Below, piece by piece: positions 1 to 10,000 of a stretch of DNA of 64,000 bases. The first letter of the stretch is position 1. The number at the start of each line of letters is the position of its first letter. The notes beneath the pieces were generated by a model. That model saw only the letters and a program-made list of their open reading frames with translations. It did not search any database and was not told the origin of the DNA. The stretch spans positions 1-64,000 of the forward strand of contig JAPYMA010003013.1 in the NCBI GenBank assembly GCA_035041965.1. The letters run 5' to 3'. A program made the position numbers and the translations under genes. Source of the DNA: Anisakis pegreffii. Taxonomy: Eukaryota; Nematoda; Chromadorea; Rhabditida; Anisakidae.

Positions 1-3000
1 CCTAAGCCTAAGCCTAAGCCCAAGCCTAAGCCTAAGCCTAAGCCCAGTTTCCAGCTTCACGCCAGCTTCTGCTGCTGGGCTTCCAAGTCAAGCCTGCCTG
101 GCCTCCAAGCTCATGCTTCCAAGCCCAAGCCCCAGCTTCCAAGCCCAAGCCCAAGCCTCCAAGCCCAAGCCTCCAAGCCCAAGCCCAAGCCTAAGCCCAA
201 GCCTAAGCCTGGCCTGCCTCAAGCCTAAGCCTAAGCCCAAGCCCAAGCCTAAGCCCAAGCCTAAGCTCCAAGCCCAAGCCCAAGCCCAAGCCCAAGCCCA
301 AGCCCAAGCCCAAGCCCAAGCCTCCAAGCCTAAGCCTCCAAGCCCAAGCCCAAGCCCAAGCCCAAGCCCAGCTTCAAGCCCAAGCCCAAGCCCAAGCCCA
401 AGCCGCTAAGCCCAAGCCTAAGCCTAAGCCTAAGCCTAAGCCTATGCCTAAGCCTAAGCCTAAGCCTAAGCCTAAGCCTAAGCCTAAGCCTAAGCCTAAG
501 CCTAAGCCTAAGCCTAAGCCTAAGCCTAAGCCTAAGCCTAAGCCTAAGCCTGAGCCTAAGCCTAAGCCTAAGCCTAAGCCCAAGCCTAAGCCTAAGCCTC
601 CAAGCCTAAGCCTAAGCCCAAGCCTAAGCCTAAGCCCAAGCCCAAGCCTAAGCCTAAGCCCAAGCCTAAGCCTAAGCCTAAGCCCAAGCCCAAGCCTAAG
701 CCCAAGCCTAAGCCTAAGCCTAAGCCCAAGCCTAAGCCTAAGCCTAAGCCTAAGCCTAAGCCTAAGCCCAAGCCTAAGCCTAAGCCTAAGCCTAAGCCCA
801 AGCCCAAGCCTAAGCCTAAGCCTAAGCCTAAGCCTAAGCCCAAGCCCAAGCCTAAGCCTAAGCCCAAGCCTAAGCCTAAGCCTAAGCCCAAGCCCAAGCC
901 CAAGCCCAAGCCTAAGCCCAAGCCTAAGCCTAAGCCTAAGCCTAAGCCTAAGCCCAAGCCTAAGCCCAAGCCCAAGCCTAAGCCTAAGCCTAAGCCCAAG
1001 CCCAAGCCTAAGCCCAAGCCTAAGCCCAAGCCCAAGCCCAAGCCCAAGCCTAAGCCTAAGCCTAAGCCTAAGCCTAAGCCTAAGCCTAAGCCTAAGCCTA
1101 AGCCTAAGCCTAAGCCTAAGCCTAAGCCTAAGCCTAAGCCTAAGCCTAAGCCTAAGCCTAAGCCTAAGCCTAAGCCCAAGCCTAAGCCTAAGCCTAAGCC
1201 TAAGCCTAAGCCTAAGCCTAAGCCTAAGCCTAAGCCTAAGCCTAAGCCTAAGCCTAAGCCTAAGCCTAAGCCTAAGCCTAAGCCTAAGCCCAAGCCTAAG
1301 CCTAAGCCTAAGCCTAAGCCCAAGCCTAAGCCTAAGCCTAAGCCTAAGCCTAAGCCTAAGCCTAAGCCTAAGCCTAAGCCTAAGCCCAAGCCTAAGCCTA
1401 AGCCTAAGCCTAAGCCCAAGCCTAAGCCTAAGCCTAAGCCTAAGCCTAAGCCTAAGCCTAAGCCCAAGCCTAAGCCTAAGCCTAAGCCTAAGCCTAAGCC
1501 CAAGCCTAAGCCTAAGCCCAAGCCTAAGCCCAAGCCCAAGCCTAAGCCTAAGCCCAAGCCTAAGCCTAAGCCCAAGCCTAAGCCTAAGCCTAAGCCTAAG
1601 CCCAAGCCCAAGCCCAAGCCTAAGCCCAAGCCTAAGCCCAAGCCTAAGCCCAAGCCCAAGCCCAAGCCTAAGCCTAAGCCCAAGCCCAAGCCCAAGCCTA
1701 AGCCCAAGCCTAAGCCTAAGCCTAAGCCTAAGCCTAAGCCCAAGCCTAAGCCTAAGCCTAAGCCTAAGCCTAAGCCTAAGCCTAAGCCTAAGCCTAAGCC
1801 TAAGCCTAAGCCTAAGCCTAAGCCTAAGCCTAAGCCTAAGCCTAAGCCTAAGCCCAAGCCTAAGCCTAAGCCTAAGCCTAAGCCTAAGCCTAAGCCTAAG
1901 CCTAAGCCTAAGCCTAAGCCTAAGCCTAAGCCTAAGCCTAAGCCTAAGCCTAAGCCTAAGCCTAAGCCTAAGCCTAAGCCTAAGCCTAAGCCTAAGCCTA
2001 AGCCTAAGCCTAAGCCTAAGCCTAAGCCTAAGCCTAAGCCTAAGCCTAAGCCTAAGCCCAAGCCTAAGCCCAAGCCTAAGCCTAAGCCTAAGCCCAAGCC
2101 TAAGCCTAAGCCCAAGCCCAAGCCTAAGCCTAAGCCCAAGCCTAAGCCCAAGCCCAAGCCCAAGCCTAAGCCCAAGCCTAAGCCTAAGCCTAAGCCTAAG
2201 CCTAAGCCTAAGCCTAAGCCTAAGCCCAAGCCTAAGCCTAAGCCTAAGCCTAAGCCTAAGCCTAAGCCCAAGCCTAAGCCTAAGCCTAAGCCTAAGCCTA
2301 AGCCTAAGCCTAAGCCCAAGCCTAAGCCTAAGCCTAAGCCTAAGCCTAAGCCTAAGCCTAAGCCTAAGCCTAAGCCTAAGCCTAAGCCTAAGCCTAAGCC
2401 TAAGCCTAAGCCTAAGCCTAAGCCTAAGCCTAAGCCTAAGCCTAAGCCTAAGCCTAAGCCTAAGCCTAAGCCTAAGCCTAAGCCTAAGCCTAAGCCTAAG
2501 CCTAAGCCTAAGCCTAAGCCTAAGCCTAAGCCTAAGCCTAAGCCTAAGCCTAAGCCTAAGCCTAAGCCTAAGCCTAAGCCTAAGCCTAAGCCTAAGCCCA
2601 AGCCTAAGCCTAAGCCTAAGCCTAAGCCTAAGCCCAAGCCTAAGCCTAAGCCTAAGCCTAAGCCTAAGCCTAAGCCTAAGCCTAAGCCTAAGCCTAAGCC
2701 TAAGCCTAAGCCTAAGCCTAAGCCTAAGCCTAAGCCTAAGCCTAAGCCTAAGCCTAAGCCTAAGCCTAAGCCTAAGCCTAAGCCTAAGCCTAAGCCTAAG
2801 CCTAAGCCTAAGCCTAAGCCTAAGCCTAAGCCTAAGCCTAAGCCTAAGCCTAAGCCTAAGCCTAAGCCTAAGCCTAAGCCTAAGCCTAAGCCTAAGCCTA
2901 AGCCTAAGCCTAAGCCTAAGCCTAAGCCTAAGCCTAAGCCTAAGCCTAAGCCTAAGCCTAAGCCTAAGCCTAAGCCTAAGCCTAAGCCTAAGCCTAAGCC

Positions 3001-3009
3001 TATAGCCTA
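1..3009. repeat. Telomere, (TTAGGC)n seen as (GCCTAA)n on this strand
   Basis: The hexamer GCCTAA repeats almost without break to about 3000, then decays through 'tatagcctaaatgcc' into unique DNA. TTAGGC is the nematode telomere unit. The C-rich strand running 5' to 3' away from position 1 places the chromosome tip on the left. Many units are the one-base variant GCCCAA, clustered near 600-1040, 1500-1730 and 2050-2170. From about 2640 to 3000 the array is nearly pure. The outer 1-420 is the most degenerate and includes non-hexamer text such as 'cagcttctgctgctgggc'. Long open frames on both strands here are an effect of a stop-free hexamer and are not genes. Confidence 0.97.
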
Positions 3010-3420
3010 AATGCCATATAGCCATTAATGCGAAAATACTAACCAGCAAAACACATGTTTACATGATCTGCCCAGAAACTGGAGTTGATCACTTGCTTGA
3101 TGACTGAAAACGTCATAAACGCAATGCATTCCCAAAGTCCCATAAAACAGTAACATAACAATGCAAACAAATGCTTCCATAAATTCATTTATGATCAAAC
3201 TAGCAATAAGGTTGCAAGTAAAGATTTACCATAAGTGACAATGAATACAGTTCAAGAAATTATCAACCTCCCGCAGCCTGTTTGACAATGAGAACATCGT
3301 TCACAAGCAACAACTGAAATGCATTACAAACGTTCTGCATTTAGAAAGAGTAGATCACGTTCATGCATCACCTGCATATTCTCTAAAACCGTTTTTGCCG
3401 CGTTAACTACCTTACTGAAA
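3010..3420. other. Subtelomeric unique sequence, nothing recognised
   Basis: AT-rich DNA directly inside the telomere. I see no coding frame, no satellite and no terminal repeats. The telomere adjoins it with no intervening subtelomeric tandem repeat. Confidence 0.6.
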
Positions 3421-3479
3421 TAGGCGCCGAGTTTCTCAAACTATAAGTGCGCCTGATAGTCCGGGAAACTCGGCACCTA
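3421..3479. repeat. Short fold-back element, MITE fragment
   Basis: A 15-base arm TAGGCGCCGAGTTTC (3421-3435) pairs with GAAACTCGGCACCTA (3465-3479) with one mismatch. The centre holds ACTATAAGTGCGCCTGATAGT, which folds on itself and shares the core ACTATAAG-GCGC with copies at 4066, 4149 and 4279. It is probably an internally deleted copy of a short DNA transposon. Confidence 0.6.
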
Positions 3480-4050
3480 ATTCAGTTGAATACAAAGCTT
3501 CACCACGTTTACCTTATCGGAAAACCTGAAAGAAAACAATTAACGTGAACACTTTTTGAAAAAAAAGTTCAAGTTAGGTTTTCCCGCTGATAACGGGCGC
3601 CACTGCGCGCATGTGCTCAGATTACCACTTTGTCACATGTGTGGATATGCAATTCGAAGTCAAGTCAGGAGTATACTCAAGCTTAGACTTACGCTTAGCC
3701 CAGTGATGAGGTTAACGCATAAGCTTCGACTTATGTGTGAAGTGCATGAGCACACGAGCATCTCTTGTGGCGCCGGTTATCAGCGAAAGTATCGGTTTTC
3801 TTAACAGTGATCATCTTTCATTCCCTTAGCGTCTTTTTTTTTGCGCTAAGATAACCTGAAAGTTTACGACCGATAAAATTCAGTTGCAAACTGTTCCAGA
3901 TCAACATTTCATGAACCATCTGTCAATTACTGCCCCTTCACAATCGTCTTTCCCTGTTTCGGTTACATTTCGATTCATTCTGATCCTTCATTCACTCGGT
4001 TTCAAGCAGTACTTTCGCTTCTAATGGGAATCGAACCCGCGAAGTAGCAA

Positions 4051-4333
4051 CTACCGTAATTTCCACACTATAAGGCACACCCGATTGTGAGGTGCACTGT
4101 CAATGAATGGTCCATCTCCGAACTTCATTGTTATGAAACGCGCACCGACTATAAGGCGCATTGAGGGAATAAACGTTTCGCCACGATGCACTTATAAACC
4201 TCAACGCAGCGCCGTGTGCCGCGTAAAATCGCTCTAAGGCCAGTAACCAGAATTAATCCGCATGTAAGCGCGCTCCGCGTTATAAGGCAAACTGACGTTT
4301 TTTGAGAAAATTGAAGGTTTTTAAGTGTGTCCA
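4051..4333. mobile_element. Decayed MITE with ACTATAAGGCGCA core motifs
   Basis: The left end reads 'ctaccgtaatttccacacta' then 'taaggcacacc'. The right part reads 'gttataaggcaaactgacg' followed by 'tttttgagaaaattgaagg' and 'tttttaagtgtgtcc'. A third motif, ACTATAAGGCGCATTGAG, lies at 4149. From memory, this pattern (CCGTA-TTTTCC-ACTATAAGGCGCAC, then a TTTTTGAGAAAATTAAAGG body) matches a short element found in several animal genomes. I cannot assign its superfamily. There is no open frame, so it would be non-autonomous and degraded. Confidence 0.5.
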
Positions 4334-4533
4334 TTTCTCCCTGAACAGCCAAGGATCAGTCTTTGTATTGAAATGTAGGATAGCACAAGGTAAGGCTCTA
4401 CTGCGATGTGATTCGCGATCAGAATGCAACGATGCGATCTAGAGATAACCTCCATAATTGTTTGTTATTTGATCTATGCAGTTGATCGTTATATAAGTCC
4501 TCGATGTATATAAGCAGTGTAAATGGTGCTAGA

Positions 4534-4670
4534 TAGTGTTATGAGAGGACGGAAAAAGGTTGGGGAAGGGGACAGTCGCCGAAAATGGTCGCGGCTCCGA
4601 AAAGATCGGGGAGAAGGACGGGGATTCGGGGACGGAGACCCTGAATTCGGGGATCCCGCGCACAACACTA
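4534..4670. mobile_element. 137-bp hAT-like mini-element (family 3, copy 1)
   Basis: It begins TAGTGTTATGAG and ends CGCACAACACTA, so the ends are imperfect inverted repeats of TAGTGTTGTGCG. The flanking octamers are GTGCTAGA (4526-4533) and GTGATAGA (4671-4678), a 7/8 target duplication of hAT length. The interior is GC-rich ('ggggacagtcgccgaaaatg', 'gaccctgaattcggggatcc') and resembles the inverted copy at 32990-33102. Small open frames across it are non-coding. Confidence 0.65.
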
Positions 4671-4964
4671 GTGATAGATTCCATTCCGTCTTCATTCATT
4701 GTCTTCGTTGTATACGTGGTGTTATCGGCTGAATTCAGTTTTAATAAACGACTCTAATAAACGATGTATGGACTACAACAGATATGTTATCTTGGAAAAG
4801 AATTTTTTTCCGAAAACAACGGAAATTTTTGTGAATAGAGAAAGTAAGGGTGGACTTTTAGGAATGTATTTCTGAAAAACTTACAACGTATTCAGTTGTG
4901 CACACTTATCTAGACTACAGATACTCACACAGATTTCGAGAATTCAAACTCTTATAGTAGCGCC

Positions 4965-5210
4965 TAAAATTAAAACAAAATAAAATATACTGAATAAATA
5001 AATAGTTAATTAATGAATGAATGAATAGTTGATTAATTAATTGAAATAAAATAAAATAAATAAGTGAATAAATAAATAAAATTAGATGAAATGAACTAGA
5101 TTAAATAAATAATCAATTATAATTAAATGAATAAATAAACAAAATTAGATAAAATAAACTAAATTAAATAAATAATCAATTAATTAAATGACTAAACAAG
5201 TAAATGAAAT
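4965..5210. repeat. AT-rich (TAAA)n low-complexity tract with internal duplication
   Basis: Dominated by AATAAATAAATAA and TTAATTAATGAATG motifs. A stretch reading aaattagatgaaatgaacta and then gattaaataaataatcaatt is followed by a second, diverged copy beginning near 5140, giving an imperfect tandem repeat of about 60 bp. No coding content. Confidence 0.75.
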
Positions 5211-5689
5211 TCTCCTCTTTTTTAGCACTATCCAGTTTCATTCCTTAGAAAAGAACATTTTGACTGCAACAGAAACATCACTTTCGAGAACACTGCTACA
5301 TTCAAGTTTTTCAAACAAAACTGCGGTATTTTAAAACTATGCTGTGTGTGACATGACCTAAAGTATCAATTGAATACGCATAACCTTCACGAGCGCAAAT
5401 CCTTCGTGTAAAAATCATTAGCTGCTTGTCCGTGAAAGGTACATAATATGTCGTAGAAAAGAGATCATGTAATTAATTTGTAATAGATACAAGTCAAATC
5501 ATAACCTGCCTCAGGCTATGATCTGGCCTGTGTCTACTCTCTAGTTATCCGTTATTATTCGTTATATTATCGTGATCACGTACAGATCAGTTCACTGTGA
5601 TCGTAGCGTTGACGCTCATCGGATCAGTTTCGCATTATGTAGAACTGATTGCGATTTTAACACAACCACCCGGCGAAGACTGAGCGGTC

Positions 5690-5760
5690 TCCGCGGTGGC
5701 TCAGAGGTAGAGCCCTAACTGTTAGTTGGTGCGTCGCGGGTTCGATTCTCGTTTGCGGAG
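5690..5760 (+). tRNA. tRNA-Asn(GTT)-like sequence, probably a pseudogene or SINE head
   Basis: A cloverleaf can be drawn over 71 nt. The acceptor TCCGCGG pairs with TTGCGGA, with two G:U pairs and discriminator G. The D arm GCTC/GAGC has a GG-containing loop. The anticodon loop is CTGTTAG with anticodon GTT at 5721-5723, and the T arm is GCGGG-TTCGATT-CTCGT. A box (TGGCTCAGAGGTAGAG) and B box (GGTTCGATTC) are intact. Defects: base 26 is missing, the anticodon stem has one mismatch, and the T stem has two G:U pairs. No poly-T terminator follows at once. The 5' half looks more like bacterial tRNA-Asn than the usual animal one. It could be a diverged tRNA, a pseudogene or a SINE promoter. Confidence 0.45.
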
Positions 5761-5826
5761 GAAAGTTGTGCTCGAAAACGAGTGGTGTACTAATACCAGT
5801 GATTGATTTGATTGACAAGTGAGTGG

Positions 5827-7066
5827 ATAAACACTAGGGTTTGCACGAGATCCCGGGATCCCGAGATTACAATTCTGATCCTGATCCCGGGATTTAAGTT
5901 TTGAAAAACCCCGGGATTTCGGGTTTGATAAAACAGGTCAATTTGTGTGAATTTTGATAATATGCCCATCTTGAAGCAGGCCTTAAAGGCCTTAATCATT
6001 CCCATCTAATTTATATGCGGTTATCTTTGCTGTTAGCCCTCTATCATTGATGTTCAGCTAAGAAAAATAGACGCAATTTGGACGAATGACATGATCAACG
6101 ACAGCTCGATGAACTTTTACGTAACATTTCATTGAATATTCAGCTGATTATTCTGCTCTTCATTGCTTTATATCACGCTCATCTGTATGCGTTTCTATGT
6201 AATAGACTAACAGGGATAATCACATTTTCTAATAAGAACCAAGAGCAATAAATTTCAACGAAATTTTGAGTCGTTCCCTCCGGCGCGATTTTTTCGGCTT
6301 CAATATTGCATGTGTTAATTCAACTGCATGTTCTAAAGACTGCAAGTCTTTTTACTTCGCTATTTGGAAACGTTTTCATCCGATCGAAATGTACATAAAT
6401 TCTCACTGAGTTCACTCATAGTGAGAATTCATTGCCGAAGTGAGCAAAGTTGTTCCATTCAAAAGGATCTTAAGCTTGAATATCAAGTACATTTGCATGA
6501 TTTTTGATCGAAATTATCAAATATGTAAGTGCTCGATGGTTCGATGAAAATCCATTGCAGACGTTTTTTCACTTTTTAGATAAACTCTAAACTTTTAATT
6601 TTTCCAAAACTCGAATAATATAATTCATACGATGCATTTTTTGTAAAAAATCGAAATTTCCGAAATGGCAGAATTCAGTTGATGTTAATGCTGAGAGAAA
6701 ATGGAGTTAAAGCATTGCAAATAAGTGTTTGAGAATCAAGAATTTCATATTCACATGCAAGTGTACTGTTATTAGCTTAGACCCGAGATGACAAGATGCC
6801 TTAGCATAGAATATGCAGTATGCCCTTGCGGCATGATCATCGGTTTCATTATGAAATATTAATTTGAATTTGAATGCTTAGTTGCTTGGATTTGTTCAGT
6901 AATTTGTTGAATTAGCTCCTTTCTGATTAATAATGAACATATTGGCTCGAAAAGAATGTGTTTAAACATGTCCCGCATCGATATTTTAATAATTGTTCGA
7001 TCCCGGGATTAAATCTCGATCCCGGTATTGAAAAATCGTCGGGATTTTGCAAACTCTAATAAACAC
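5827..7066. mobile_element. Non-autonomous hAT element, family 1 copy A (1224 bp plus TSD)
   Basis: The element is 5835-7058, from TAGGGTTTGCA to TTTTGCAAACTCTA. It is flanked by a perfect 8-bp duplication ATAAACAC (5827-5834 and 7059-7066). Subterminal palindromes ATCCCGGGAT recur near both ends (5852, 5884, 7003, 7018) and are likely transposase-binding sites. The ends plus the 8-bp duplication fit the hAT superfamily. The interior has no long open frame, so transposase must come from elsewhere. It is closely similar to copy B at 15949-17155 in the same orientation. Confidence 0.88.
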
Positions 7067-10000
7067 TATCTGCACATGTATATCGGATGTACAACGCAGG
7101 CATGATGCATTATTTTTGAAGCAGATATCATTACAATAAGGGGTGCTCGCACCTGTTCGGGTTGCGAGATAGTATTCCAGGGGTTGCGAAGTAATATTTC
7201 ATTTCTCATACATTGAAGTTGGTGAAGGCGGATTTCAACGCATACATGTGCGTAAAGAAAGCAACGGTGGATTTTAAAGCTAGCGTTTTTAAAAACGGTA
7301 GAACTAACTCAGTGGTATACACTTATATATACTAAGGCATACACTTTGGTGCATGAGAGATATGGAATGGATGTTGTGAAGGATGAGAGAACATTTTAAA
7401 ATTTTTTAAGAGGTGCGGGTGAATTAAAAGGTTGAGAACTACTACATTAATACTTACATCGTTCTGTTTACTGCCCAATCTCCTTTACTAGAAGGCCTCC
7501 TTCGATCAAATTCAATGAACTACATGCTCATCTATCGTTTCATTTGCCACTCACTCTATCTCAACATATATTTCCATTTCAGAAATATGGCCTGTGCTAA
7601 GTGGCCATGGTAAATGCAAAAATCGATTCAGATGAATCGCTCCTCTCAGCGTCATTATCGTCGTTAGAACTCGTTACTCTTTAGAAAATCTTTTTTTACC
7701 TCATATAAATTTCTATCGATCTACATCAGTTCATAGTTTTTCAACATAATTAGTGAATGCACATTTTATTTTATGATAATGCCGTTGATGTTGACCTTCT
7801 CTCTGTATTATGGGATAATGCGTTTTTTGCTGGTGTGATTATTCACTAATTTTTTGCAGTCCTCATCCATTGACGTTCGCTGCATCACTTTCACTTAATT
7901 GCCATTGTTCTCGTTGGATGGCACGATGGCCTCATTAGTGTTTTTCTTTCAGTCTGCTGGGAATTAGTAATTTTCAGCTTGCACTCATCTTTAGTGAGTG
8001 ATCATCGATATTTAGTTGGATTTAATAAAGCAGATGTGGTGTTCTAATTAGCCCTATACATTAACCGAAACATCAGTAGATGAGCAACTTGTAAATAAAT
8101 TTTTACTGGATGTTGTATCAGTTGTGGAAATGAGATTCACACTTAGTGTTCGTCGCGGAGTGAACACTTTGACTGGCCAGTCCCCAACAGTTTTATTGTG
8201 CACATCTCGTTCTGATTTCCCTCTCCCGATGAAATACTCTTCAACGTGCTTCTTCCTCCGATCTGAAAGCATTATTCATAATGCACTGATAAAGTGCCAC
8301 TTGATGTGTTTCTTTTTAACGTATGAATGTCATTTATTAATATTTGTAACGACCATAGGATAAGAATGACTAATGATAACTCGATTTAGATGACAACACC
8401 AGTAGTGCTAAAAATATCGATGAAATTTGCAGTTGATTTGAAATGACAATAGAAAATTCAGAATTGACGGCATCACGACCTTTATTTTGAATCACGTATC
8501 ATCCGAAGTTGATTTTATTTTGGTCACAGTAGATAAGGTTTGAATTTGGATTGATGAAAAATGTTCGTCAACAATTTTGCAATACATAACAACATTCATC
8601 CGTTTATTTCACATGATTCATGCATGTTCAGCATCTGTCATAGTCATGCTTTTACTCATTTCATTTATATGTGCTCATAGCACATCCATCACTCACATCA
8701 ATATTTTCATGTTAAGTGGCAATTGGGAATCATTTTGACACACTCCACTGTTTTCTGTCATTTCAATCGAAATCCGCTACATTTCATTCATGATAGTGTC
8801 CGGTGCATAGATTGATTGTATTCATTAGAATACAGCAAATTGCTGTGTTGTATATTTGCTGCCTTATTAACGATGAACCTTACCTTTTTAATCTCATGAA
8901 ATCTTTTGATGAAACTTCCTCTCTCATCCCTTGTATCAGGTGTTGAATATCGGCCGCTCACATCAGTCAATTTCGAATGAGTTCGTTCATTCACATTGCC
9001 TAGCAACAGTTTTCGCATCACCGTAATAGCGTGGCATTAAACACTCGTTCTCCTATGTTCACTTGTCCCATGTCAAAAATCGATTCCATTATCGAAATCA
9101 TCTGCAGTCAGGTAAGGACTTCATTCTAATTAAGAAGCCTCTGTAATGATCATGTTTTGTATTCAGACGATTACCTACAAAATCAGTCCTGCTTCGTGTG
9201 CAGACTTCATTATGATGACTATTATTAAATGACATAACCTGATCGAATAATACCATTTCAGACACTTATCTTCAAGACTGATCATGAATTCAGATGATGT
9301 GTTGTTAGGTGATGACTGATTCTTGATAAATTCGAGCAACTGTACTTCTGAATACATACATATTACTCTCTATAGCTGTCACTTATTTAGGGGAATTCAT
9401 TTAACTACGATAAAAGTGTCTCGTTCTTAAGGAGGTTATGTGCTGCTGACATCATGAAGTTACGAAATATTGTTTTGTGCGTCTTCATTCGTATACTTTC
9501 TTACCATTCTCAACCAGTTCCATTCTTCTATTTCTATCATCTTCCATTCCTTCTTATTCTCTTCTGAGGAAGCTTGAAAAAGCCCTACTTGAGAAGTTTG
9601 AGAAGAAAAAGAGGAATTATTGAGAGCGGATGAACTTTTGTGTACTAAACTCTTCTTATATAAACCACTCAATTTTAAAAGAATAAATTTCTCTTCCTTC
9701 TAAACGTTTGTTGAAGTAAATTTGAAAATGCGAATAATTCTCCCGAATTCAGTGTAAATTCACGATATCCGACAAATTTCAAATGCGCACGTTTCATTTA
9801 TTTTATCTGTTAATTGCAATAAATCTTATGATCTTTATGCATGCAAAGTTGTGGCATTCGTGAAAGAAAGATAATTTTCATCTATTCATCATCAAATCAT
9901 TTCGAAGAAAATTGTGTAGATGATTCGTATAATCAATAAAGTCTCATTTGTGTGTTTATATTTAATCATCAACCGAAGTCTCATCTCATCTCACAATCAG

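Noticed and set aside
88..3049. Very long open frames (up to 891 codons) with Leu-Arg, Ser-Leu or Gly-Leu dipeptides on both strands
   Set aside because: They are translations of the stop-free telomere hexamer and its one-base variants; no start context, no non-repeat sequence.
4020..4050. Minus-strand GCGGGTTCGATTCCCAT, possible tRNA T arm
   Set aside because: No matching D arm, A box or acceptor stem upstream; a lone B-box-like string.
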